This document shows positions 51,089 through 58,901 of a stretch of 64,000 bases of DNA, piece after piece; position 1 is the stretch's first letter, and the number at the start of each line of letters is the position of its first letter. The DNA is from Isosphaeraceae bacterium (GTDB lineage Bacteria > Planctomycetota > Planctomycetia > Isosphaerales > Isosphaeraceae), in assembly GCA_031291845.1 (NCBI GenBank), contig JARLIH010000175.1:1-64000 (forward strand), given 5' to 3'. The position numbers and the translations under genes are program-made. Below the pieces are notes generated by a model, which was given only the letters and a program-made list of their open reading frames with translations, ran no database searches and was not told where the DNA came from.

Positions 51089-53761
51089 ATGACGAACCGA
51101 TCGGGCGATTGGAACGGGGTAGCGCTGGCGAATGGCCGCTACCAGATCAACGCGCGCCTCGGGGCAGGGGGAATGGGCGCGGTCTACCGCGCCATGGACC
51201 GTAACCTCGACGCGGAAGTCGTCATCAAGGTGCCGTACCAGTCGATGCTCGAGGACCCCGACTTCTCGGGCCGGTTCGCACGCGAAATCCGCTCGCTGGT
51301 CAAGCTATCGCACCCCCGGATCGTGAAGGTCACGGACGTGGGGGATTGGGACGGTGCCCCCTTCGCCGTTATGCAGTTTCTCCCCGGGGGGAGCCTCGAG
51401 GACCGGCAGCAATTCGGCCCCGACGGGAGCGGCCTCCCCTGCGATCCGAGGGAGGTCCCCAAATGGTTGATCGGCATCGCCCAGGCGCTCGACTATGTGC
51501 ACTCCCAGGGTTATATCCACCGCGACGTGAAGCCCGGAAACATCCTGTTCGACGCGCAGGGACACTCGTTCCTGAGTGACTTCGGCGTGGCCAAGGTGCT
51601 CTCCGAGACGTCGGAAAGCCGATCGTCGCGCTCGATGACCGGGGCGGGGAAGGTGCTGGGTACGCCCGAGTACATGGCCCCGGAACTCATCATGGGGGAG
51701 AAGGTCGACGGCCGCGTCGACCAGTACGCCCTGGCGATCACGGTTTATGAACTCCTTTGCGGGCGCCGGCCGTTTGAGGGGGAGGGGGAGATCAAGACCA
51801 AGGTCCTCGTCCTCCACTCGACCACGCCCCCACCACCCCTGCTGGCGTGGCAGCCGGGACTGACGAGCAAGCTGTCGGAGGCCGTGCTCAAAGGGCTCGC
51901 CAAGGATCCGAACGGGCGCTATCCCAGCTGCACCGCCCTGGCCGCGGCGGTCGTCGCCGCCGTCAAGGAGCTTCCCGCCCGCCAGGAGGACCGCGTTCGC
52001 ATTCAGTGCCCCGCCTGCGGTAAGGGGCTGGCCGTGCCCGCGGCCGACTTCGCCCGGCTCAGGCAGACGGGCCGGCGCGTCCCTTGTCCTGCGTGCCAGG
52101 AGCCCATCCAGGTGAGCGGCGAGCCGGCCGGCACCACCCGTAGCGGCACGATGATCGTCACCAATTCCAGCGGCTCGGGCGACTTCCCCGCGGCCCAACC
52201 GAGCACGCTGCGCAGCGGCACGATGATCGTCACGAATGCGGACGCGGCTTCCGCACCGCAGGCCGCCGCAGGCCGTCGCGGCACGATGATCGTCAATAAC
52301 ACCGATGCTTCTCCCGCGGCCCCGGCTGCCGTGCAGCGCAGCGGCACGATGATCGTCAATAACCAGCCCGGCACTCCGGCCGCGCAAGCTCCCGCGGCCC
52401 CGCGCAGCGGCACGATGATCGTGACCAACTCCGATGCCCCTCCCGCGGCCCCGGCCGCCGGCCCGAAACGCAGCGGCACGATGATCGTGTCCAACCCCGA
52501 GGGTTCGGGGGAATACCCCATCATGTTGGAGGCCGAACCGGTCCGCCTGGCCGCCGTCCCCATCAGCGCGCCGACAACGCCCAACGCGCCGGCAGCGACT
52601 GGTGCGAGCTCGGGGCTGCCTCCGCAGGTCTGGATCGCGGGGGGCGTAGGAGCCGGCGTGGCGCTGATCGCTCTCCTCGCCTACTTCGCGCTCGCGCCGC
52701 GCGGTGACACGAAAGCGGCCGTCGCGACCGCGTCGCCCCAACCACGGGTCGTGCCTACCTCGCCGCCGCAGAAGGCCGAGACAACAACCGTTCCGGTTCC
52801 GAGACCGAAGCCCATCGTAAAGTCCATACCGTCCGTTCCCCCCGTCGAAGTGGCCGCGGCGAACGTCCCGGCCTCCTTCCCGACCCCCACGCCCCTCCCG
52901 CGGCAGAACTTCCCCCCTTCTCGCCCGATGATTGGCGGGAATATGCCGCCAGCCAACTCGCTGGGGGGCGGCGACCCCGACACGCCCGAATCCGAATCGA
53001 CGATGACGAAGCCGGATGCCGCCGGCACGGAGACCGGCCCGATCGCCGCGAGCAGAGTGGCCGGCCCCAAGGAAGAATGGTCACCGCTGATCGCGTCCAA
53101 GAAACCGACGCGGGCGAAGGAAACGTTGGATAAGATCTTGACCTCGGCCGCGCGGTTCCAGAACCAGCTCGTGGTACCGGAGGGGATGTACTGCCTGGAG
53201 GACAGGGTGCAGAATCTTCCGGGAGGGGGTCTCCAGATCGGTGTCAGCCAGAGCCGCGTCGAGCTTGCGCGCAACGGCGCCCCGAGCGTGCGGACCCTGA
53301 ACGCGATCGACCTGGACGTCGAGCCGAAGCTGGCCGGCGAGTTGAGCGAAGCGCGACGGTCCCAGAAGGAGCCCCTGAGCATTAGCCCGGCCCTATTGAC
53401 CGTGTGGGTCACGAGCGGTGGGGTGTGCCGCCTCGTCAAAGTGGAATTCCTGGTCCGCTTCCAACCGCGGTACAACCCGAACGGCGTGCCCGACGTTGAC
53501 TACTTCACGCTCAAGGTCTCGCCCGACGGCATCAGCCCGGACAAGGCGAACGACGATGATTGGGAAACGCTCCCGCGAATGCTCAACATCAAGAACGTGT
53601 GCGAACGGCAACTGAAGGCCCGGAAGAACGCGAAGCTCGGCATGCAGCAGGCTCAGATCGACAGTCAGATGAACTCGATGTTCAGCTCGATGATGCGCAG
53701 CGCAGCCATCCAGAGTGCGCGCGACGAGGCGATGCTTCAGCGTTTGCGGAACGGGCGGTGA
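51089..53761 (+). CDS. Transmembrane Ser/Thr protein kinase with zinc ribbon and six RSGTMIV-type repeats
   Basis: 890 residues. Catalytic domain ~17-290 intact: GAGGMGAVY loop, Lys47 (VVIKVP), HRDVKPGN with Asp146, DFG from Asp164, GTPEYMAPEL. Next, a four-cysteine zinc-ribbon-like module (CPACGK ... CPACQE, ~307-340). Then a low-complexity Ala/Pro linker bearing six copies of [RS/R]GTMIV[TNS]N with threonines at 354, 378, 399, 420, 442 and 464. A single membrane helix (AGGVGAGVALIALLAYFAL) follows at ~515-535, then a Pro-rich stretch and a ~190-residue extracytoplasmic domain of unknown fold ending in a Met/Gln-rich tail. The repeats have Arg at -3 and Val at +3 of each Thr, fitting a kinase site and an FHA ligand. 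Start of a three-gene plus-strand run. Confidence 0.92.
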   Translation: MTNRSGDWNGVALANGRYQINARLGAGGMGAVYRAMDRNLDAEVVIKVPYQSMLEDPDFSGRFAREIRSLVKLSHPRIVKVTDVGDWDGAPFAVMQFLPGGSLEDRQQFGPDGSGLPCDPREVPKWLIGIAQALDYVHSQGYIHRDVKPGNILFDAQGHSFLSDFGVAKVLSETSESRSSRSMTGAGKVLGTPEYMAPELIMGEKVDGRVDQYALAITVYELLCGRRPFEGEGEIKTKVLVLHSTTPPPPLLAWQPGLTSKLSEAVLKGLAKDPNGRYPSCTALAAAVVAAVKELPARQEDRVRIQCPACGKGLAVPAADFARLRQTGRRVPCPACQEPIQVSGEPAGTTRSGTMIVTNSSGSGDFPAAQPSTLRSGTMIVTNADAASAPQAAAGRRGTMIVNNTDASPAAPAAVQRSGTMIVNNQPGTPAAQAPAAPRSGTMIVTNSDAPPAAPAAGPKRSGTMIVSNPEGSGEYPIMLEAEPVRLAAVPISAPTTPNAPAATGASSGLPPQVWIAGGVGAGVALIALLAYFALAPRGDTKAAVATASPQPRVVPTSPPQKAETTTVPVPRPKPIVKSIPSVPPVEVAAANVPASFPTPTPLPRQNFPPSRPMIGGNMPPANSLGGGDPDTPESESTMTKPDAAGTETGPIAASRVAGPKEEWSPLIASKKPTRAKETLDKILTSAARFQNQLVVPEGMYCLEDRVQNLPGGGLQIGVSQSRVELARNGAPSVRTLNAIDLDVEPKLAGELSEARRSQKEPLSISPALLTVWVTSGGVCRLVKVEFLVRFQPRYNPNGVPDVDYFTLKVSPDGISPDKANDDDWETLPRMLNIKNVCERQLKARKNAKLGMQQAQIDSQMNSMFSSMMRSAAIQSARDEAMLQRLRNGR
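52139..52489 (+). repeat. Six in-frame RSGTMIV-type repeats in the kinase linker
   Basis: Core codons CGC AGC GGC ACG ATG ATC GTC recur with little change at spacings of 24, 21, 21, 22 and 22 codons, separated by variable Ala/Pro/Ser spacers. The third copy has Arg in place of Ser after the first Arg (RRGTMIV). Conservation is confined to the seven-residue core, which suggests selection on the core rather than on the spacers. Confidence 0.88.
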
Positions 53762-53845
53762 CGCGCTACCAACGCGATCGGTCCGCGCGGCAAGACACTC
53801 GTAAAGCCGGGTCGAATACGCCGGAAGGCATCGGAGGAGTCGGCA

Positions 53846-54835
53846 ATGTCACGAGGTCGTTCGCTTCGTCGAGCTCTGGTAGGCCTGTTGCTCCTGAGCA
53901 TGCCCGGGACTGGGGCCTCGGCGCAGTATTTCGGGCGCGGGTCGACGGTCCAGGGCGACTATTTGCACGGCGTAGGCGCTGCGCTCTATGGGGCGGGCTA
54001 TTACAACCTTCGCACGGCCCAGGCCGACCGGATCGAGACCGGCACGGCGATCATGCTCAACGAGTACATGGCGGCCGCGACCAAGCAAGAGAACAGGGAG
54101 AACGCCGAGTACCGCGCGCGGGTCCGGGCGCGGCAGGAAGAGGCTCGCAAGAAGATCCGGGAGCGTATCCGGAACACACCCGAAGAGTCTGACCTCTTCA
54201 AGAGCGACGCGCTCAACTCCCTGCGGGAGGAGCTGCTCGCCCCGGGCAACGAGGCGTCGATCCGCCTGTATCGCCTCCCACTCAATGGCGACACGATCCG
54301 CCGCGTCCCGTTCTTCTTCGCCCAGGAAGACAAGACATTCTCGATGCAGCGGCTGTCGGCCAAGGGGAAGTGGCCCGTCGCCCTGCGCGGGCCGGAGCTC
54401 AGCCGCGAGCGCAGGAACTACGAGCAGGTCGTCGATAACGCGCTCGACCAACTGAACGCCGGCAAGGGAAAGCTCATGGTCGAAGACGTCCGGGCCGTCG
54501 TGAAGGCCGTGGAGGAGCTCAAGCAAAAGCTCGACCAGGTGCACCCGCCCAGCCGCGACAAGATCTACCTCGACGCCAAGAACTACCTGAAACAGCTCGA
54601 ATCATCGGCCGAAATGCTCAAGAGTCACAAGATCGAGCAGATCATCTGCGAGATCGACAAATACTCGGGAACCTCGTTGAGCGACCTGCTCGTCTTCATG
54701 CAGCGCAACCACCTGATGTTCGGCGTCGCCGCCGAGATCGGCGACGAGCGCTCGCTCTACCGCGAGCTGTACGCCGTCTTGCTCGAGCAGAAGAACGGCA
54801 AGGTCGCCAACGGAGAGCAAGAGCCCTTGAAGTGA
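53846..54835 (+). CDS. Secreted helical protein of unknown function
   Basis: 329 residues with a GGAGGAG site and a signal peptide (cleavage near GASAQ). After an Asn/Gly/Tyr-rich start (GVGAALYGAGYYNLRTAQA) there is a charged coiled-coil-like stretch (KQENRENAEYRARVRARQEEARKK split over residues ~80-110), then FKSDALNSLREELLAP and a helical C-terminal half. I do not recognise the family, though secreted proteins with the 'GAGYYNLRTAQAD' opening appear common in planctomycetes by memory. It sits 85 bp after the kinase gene and 57 bp before the M48 peptidase gene on the same strand, so it is probably co-expressed with both. Confidence 0.75.
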   Translation: MSRGRSLRRALVGLLLLSMPGTGASAQYFGRGSTVQGDYLHGVGAALYGAGYYNLRTAQADRIETGTAIMLNEYMAAATKQENRENAEYRARVRARQEEARKKIRERIRNTPEESDLFKSDALNSLREELLAPGNEASIRLYRLPLNGDTIRRVPFFFAQEDKTFSMQRLSAKGKWPVALRGPELSRERRNYEQVVDNALDQLNAGKGKLMVEDVRAVVKAVEELKQKLDQVHPPSRDKIYLDAKNYLKQLESSAEMLKSHKIEQIICEIDKYSGTSLSDLLVFMQRNHLMFGVAAEIGDERSLYRELYAVLLEQKNGKVANGEQEPLK

Positions 54836-54892
54836 TCCGGCGCCACTCCTGCCGGCATCGAGGCACCCCCTACCGCGGTGGAACGATCTGAC

Positions 54893-55972
54893 ATGGCAAG
54901 ATACGGCATCGCCGCCCTCGTCGGCTGTCTCTACATCGCCGCGGCCGCCCTGGTCGTTCGGAGCCAGGGGGACGCGTACCGCGCCACCTTCCGCCAGACG
55001 AGGATCGCGTCCCTTCCACCCGCGCCCCCGCCGGAACCCACGGCCAAGAAACCCGAGCCGGCGCCGGCGCAGCCCGTACGACCCCAGCCCACGGTGATCG
55101 CCGCCAACGTCCCGCCGGTGACGCCCTCCGCAAGCCAACCGATGCCGCCGCCCACCCCCCCGGCCCCTGCGCCGGAACGGCCGGCGCCCCAGCCCAAGCC
55201 GAAGGACGCGCCGACTTCCGAGCTGGACCCCTTCTGGACGTCTCCGCACCTCAAGGAGGTGTGGGACCTCTCGCACGTCAAGACCGAGGACGAGATCCGA
55301 CTGGGACAGCAGCTCCACGAGCTCATTCTGCAGTTCAACCCCGCGGTGCAGGGTCCTTACCTGCGCAGGGTCAAGGAAGCGGCCGCCCCTTTGCTAGAGC
55401 AGCGTTCCCGGAAAGACATCAACTACACGTTCACGGTGCTCGATTCCGAAGACGTCTGCGCGTTCTCGCACCCCGGCGGCTATGTGTATGTGTGCCGGGG
55501 ACTGTTCGACATGATCGGCGAGGACGAGGAGTACGCGCTCAAGTTCGTGCTCGCCCACGAGATCGCACACGTCGACTTGCAGCACGCCCTCAAGTGCCTG
55601 GCCGACCCGGGCTTCAAGGATTCGGGCATCGGCACCTTGCAGGCGTACTACTTCTTCATCGCCCCGATGGGCTACCAGGAATCCCAGGAATACGAGGCCG
55701 ACGCCTGGGCCCTCCAGAAAATGAGACGGCTCGACCACAGCCGCTACGAGACGCTGTCCTTCCTCCGAAAGTTCAAGACCTACGCCGAGGAGAACGGCTT
55801 CGAGGACGGCAAGAAACCGCCCGCCGCGCACGCGAAGGGACCAGCCAAGAAGGACCAGGACACCCCCGCGCGATCCGCGGCCGACGTGATCGAGAACCAC
55901 TTCCGCGCCCACCCCGCAGCCTGGGAACGGCTGAAAAAGCTCGAGGCGCTCTGGCCGGCCGGCAAGAGCTGA
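54893..55972 (+). CDS. M48-family zinc metallopeptidase with N-terminal anchor and Pro-rich linker
   Basis: 359 residues from the ATG at 54893 (a GTG five codons earlier is possible). One N-terminal hydrophobic segment (IAALVGCLYIAAAALVV) serves as signal anchor, followed by ~90 residues rich in Pro/Ala/Lys. The peptidase domain has FSHPGGYVYVCRGL, zinc motif HEIAH (His222, Glu223, His226) and the third ligand Glu268 in EYEADAWAL, complete for M48 (HtpX/BepA/Oma1-like). It would lie outside the cytoplasmic membrane; BepA-like protein quality control is a reasonable guess. The tail is Ala/Lys-rich. It ends 22 bp from the convergent FHA gene. Confidence 0.9.
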   Translation: MARYGIAALVGCLYIAAAALVVRSQGDAYRATFRQTRIASLPPAPPPEPTAKKPEPAPAQPVRPQPTVIAANVPPVTPSASQPMPPPTPPAPAPERPAPQPKPKDAPTSELDPFWTSPHLKEVWDLSHVKTEDEIRLGQQLHELILQFNPAVQGPYLRRVKEAAAPLLEQRSRKDINYTFTVLDSEDVCAFSHPGGYVYVCRGLFDMIGEDEEYALKFVLAHEIAHVDLQHALKCLADPGFKDSGIGTLQAYYFFIAPMGYQESQEYEADAWALQKMRRLDHSRYETLSFLRKFKTYAEENGFEDGKKPPAAHAKGPAKKDQDTPARSAADVIENHFRAHPAAWERLKKLEALWPAGKS

Positions 55973-55994
55973 CGGCTTTGCCTCTCCGAACACC

Positions 55995-57770
55995 CTACGG
56001 GAGAGCCAGCGGCGCAGGCCTCGCGCCCGCAGCCACGAACATCGCTAACGCCACGAGCCCAACGAGCATCGCCGCCAGGGCGGTCGTGTCGGCCCCCACG
56101 CCCATGCGCTCCGACTCGGCCGGGAAATAGGCCTCGGCGAGGTCGTTGTTCCACGACGCTTCCGTCCCCGCGCTGGCCGGCCCCTCCTGGATGACGCTCC
56201 AGGGGTATCGCTCGGACTCGAGCAGAAGCAGCCCCTCGAACGCCCAGCGCGACGGCAGCAGGCCGGCGACCGGCCGGGCCCAGGGCGCCATCAGCGGCAG
56301 CGACCGGAACTCCCCGCCGAACAGCCAGAGGGGAAGCACCACGAAAGGCAGCACCACCCAGGCGAGCTCCGGACGGGGCGCGAGCGCGACGAGCGCCAGG
56401 CCGAGCGCCAGACCGACCGACGACGCCATCACCAGCAGCGCGAGCATCGGCAGCCCGGGCCCCTTCAGGCCCACCCCGTTGACGACGACCACCCAGGCCA
56501 GGACGCATTCCAACACTCCGAAGGCCCCGAACACCGCGAAGCGGGCCGCGACCCGAGCTGCTCCCGCCGACGCCCGATCGCCCCGGAGCGACGCTTCGCC
56601 GGCAGGGAGCCCGAGCAGGCCGTTGGACAGGCCGAACCAGACCGCCGCCAGCGCCAGCCAGAACAAGGCGGCCGCCACCGTCCGCGCGGGGGCCGTCCAC
56701 CCCTCGGGTGTCAGGGCCGGGCCTTCCGGTCCGACACGCAGGACCAGCACGATCAGCAGGACCAACACCGGCACCTGGGCGAATAATGCCGCCAGGCGCC
56801 ATGGATGCTTCAGGACCGTGGCGCACTGCTTCGAGAATTGGCCCGACCAGGTCGCAGGAGGCAAATCCGCCGTCCCGGCATTCGAGGGCAGAGCGGGAAC
56901 GGAAACGGCAGCCGCGGGCAGTCGCGGGGCTGGGGCCGGCGCACTCGCGACCACCTGCGTCGCGGCCCGTTCGGGGCGGGGGACAGCGGCCGCTGGCGGC
57001 TCGCCGTCAAAAACGACCAGGTACGTCCCCAGGCTGATCAAGTCCCCGCGCCGGAGGGGCGAGCGCTCGATCCGCTGGCCGTTCACGAAGGTCCCGTTCG
57101 ACGAACCGAGGTCCTCGATCCAGGTCTGCCCCTCGGCACGCACGAGCCGCGCGTGCCGGCCCGAAACCATTGGCAGGTCGAACACGTGGTCGCAGTCGCT
57201 GTTGCGCCCGATGACCGCCGGCCGGCCCCTGAACGCTAACGTCGGCACGAGCGACGGATCGAGCTGCCAGAGCAGTTGGGTCGCGGCGACCGGGTGCGTG
57301 CCGAAAAAGATCGTGTCCGATGCCGAGACCACCGCGCGGGCCGTTTTCCGCGCGGGCGACCCGAGCGCCAGACCGTTGGACGACCCGAGGTCCTCGATGA
57401 CCGCCTCGGCCGGCGACCCCTCCCAGACGATGCGGGCGTGGTGGCCCGAGACCATGGGCGAATCCAGCACGACATCATTATCGGGCTCACGGCCCACCCG
57501 TAGCGTCCGCGCCCCCGGCCGCGCGAGTTCCGGGGGCCAGGGCAAAGCGACGCTCGGTCCCAGCGTGACGGCATCGCCCCTTGTGATTCGGACCGCGAGG
57601 CCGGCTGCGAGCCGCGCACCGTTGACGAACGTCCCGTTTGACGAGCCCAGGTCTTCCAGTGTGAAACCGCCGTCGTCCTGCGCCAGCCGGCAGTGACGCC
57701 CGGAGACCGTCGGGCGGTCCACCATCACGTCCGATTCCGGCCGGCTGCCGATGATCCACGATCGCGCCAT
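55995..57770 (-). CDS. Triple-FHA protein fused to an ABC-2-type membrane domain, without an ATPase domain
   Basis: 591 residues from the ATG at 57770. Three FHA domains fill residues ~1-260, each with the phosphothreonine-binding pattern: Ser23/His26/Asn45 in the first (TVSGRH, GSSNGTFVNG), VSGHH and GSSNGLALG in the second, VSGRH and GSSNGTFVNG in the third. After an Ala/Pro-rich linker come about six membrane segments (from ~330), beginning KHPWRLAALFAQVPVL and ending LLPSRWAFEGLLLLE plus a large loop and a last helix, as in ABC-2/ABCG permease halves. Related proteins such as mycobacterial Rv1747 have FHA, ATPase and membrane parts; here the Walker-containing part is absent. Possibly a phosphorylation-gated membrane scaffold. 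Confidence 0.88.
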   Translation of the reverse strand: MARSWIIGSRPESDVMVDRPTVSGRHCRLAQDDGGFTLEDLGSSNGTFVNGARLAAGLAVRITRGDAVTLGPSVALPWPPELARPGARTLRVGREPDNDVVLDSPMVSGHHARIVWEGSPAEAVIEDLGSSNGLALGSPARKTARAVVSASDTIFFGTHPVAATQLLWQLDPSLVPTLAFRGRPAVIGRNSDCDHVFDLPMVSGRHARLVRAEGQTWIEDLGSSNGTFVNGQRIERSPLRRGDLISLGTYLVVFDGEPPAAAVPRPERAATQVVASAPAPAPRLPAAAVSVPALPSNAGTADLPPATWSGQFSKQCATVLKHPWRLAALFAQVPVLVLLIVLVLRVGPEGPALTPEGWTAPARTVAAALFWLALAAVWFGLSNGLLGLPAGEASLRGDRASAGAARVAARFAVFGAFGVLECVLAWVVVVNGVGLKGPGLPMLALLVMASSVGLALGLALVALAPRPELAWVVLPFVVLPLWLFGGEFRSLPLMAPWARPVAGLLPSRWAFEGLLLLESERYPWSVIQEGPASAGTEASWNNDLAEAYFPAESERMGVGADTTALAAMLVGLVALAMFVAAGARPAPLALP

Positions 57771-57964
57771 GACCCGTGTGCCCCTCGCTTGAGTCCACCC
57801 CTTCACCGGAGCGCGTGACGTCCGGAAGCTGCCGGGCCATCAACCGCTTGCGGCCACGGCGCCGGACAGGCGGCCGCGTCTGAAAGTACCCGACGGCGAG
57901 GGCCTTGGGGAGCGAGAACTGTTTTTTTGGGAAGCGCCCGCCCTACGCCCGCGAGGTGCCAGCC

Positions 57965-58390
57965 TCAGCGCCAGAGGATGCCGTCGTACTCGCTGGACAT
58001 GTTGTCCTTCGACGTACCGTTGAGCTGGTCACCATAGGTCGCGGTCCTGAAAATGTCGTAGGGACAAGACCCAACGAATTTCACCCGGATGAGGTGACCC
58101 ACGACTCGACCGCGCCACCAGAGCAATTTCTTGGTGAGGGGCAAGATGGCAACCACTTTCACCTCGGCCCAGTCGCTCGGCGCCGGTTGCTCCATCCTGA
58201 ACCAGGCGGAGTCCTGATCGGGCCTACTAGGAGGCGGCTGCTCGACCAGGACGGATGCCCCCGAGTGGCTGATGTCCCAGACTCGCGCGGGGACCGGAAT
58301 GCTGTCGTCCTCGGCTCCCCACGAGAGCCAGGCCCGGTTCTCAATACTCGCGTAGCGTACGGATTTACGTCGATTCGGTGGGTTCGGCAT
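57965..58390 (-). CDS. PilZ-domain protein
   Basis: 141 residues. The RRKSVRY near the N-terminus and DISHSGASVLVEQPP downstream fit the RxxxR and DxSxxG motifs of the c-di-GMP-binding PilZ domain; the rest is a six-stranded barrel-like sequence (WAEVKVVAILPL, WWRGRVVGHLIRVKF). The tail after residue 110 is polar and unassigned. If the binding residues work, it senses c-di-GMP to adjust surface attachment, motility or exopolysaccharide. No ribosome site is obvious. It lies on the same strand as and 194 bp upstream of the FHA-permease gene; joint transcription is possible. Confidence 0.8.
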   Translation of the reverse strand: MPNPPNRRKSVRYASIENRAWLSWGAEDDSIPVPARVWDISHSGASVLVEQPPPSRPDQDSAWFRMEQPAPSDWAEVKVVAILPLTKKLLWWRGRVVGHLIRVKFVGSCPYDIFRTATYGDQLNGTSKDNMSSEYDGILWR

Positions 58391-58901
58391 CAGGACAACC
58401 CGTTCGCGCGATAGAACTGCCGCGGATCGACTTCGCTCGAGTCAGGGAGCCCTGAGCCGGCAACGAGACGACCCTCTCAAATCACGCGAGACCTTCCCTC
58501 AGAGCCTAGGGCGCGATTCACCCCGCGGTCCGACAAGTCCAAAATTGTAGGTCGGCGAAGACCCTAGGCAGTTCATGGAGGCTGTGCCCCGATTTCGAGC
58601 ATTTCGACAATAACGTGCCTTGCCTCTCAGCACGCGACGGACATACCCGGCCCCGGCCGGCCATTTCTTAACTCTTATCAAATCTCGACTTGGGCACAAA
58701 GCAGCACGCGAAATGGCGTGTGCGGTGCGGGGGTTGCTTTGGAGAGTCACTTTGTGCGGCTCGAGCCCCGACTTCTCCCTTCCTGCCTCGGCGAGAGCGG
58801 TCGTAGTCGTTGACGCCAGGGGGGAGCGCGGCTCGGCTGGGCGGAGTCGCACCTGTGCCTGGGCCCGTTTGTCTTGTCCCTCGCGGAAGGCCGCGCGACT
58901 T
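58391..58901. other. Divergent intergenic region before the ATP-grasp cluster
   Basis: 511 bp between the PilZ gene and the ATP-grasp gene. The frame of the latter stays open upstream to 58620, but this part has no resemblance to the family and no ribosome site, so I count it as non-coding. A small CCTAGGG/CCCTAGG symmetry flanks 58504-58576. No clear promoter seen. Confidence 0.45.

Noticed and set aside
52139-52489. The six repeats considered as DNA-level tandem repeats without protein meaning
   Set aside because: All are in frame, only the seven-codon core is kept, and spacers vary in length by whole codons and in sequence.
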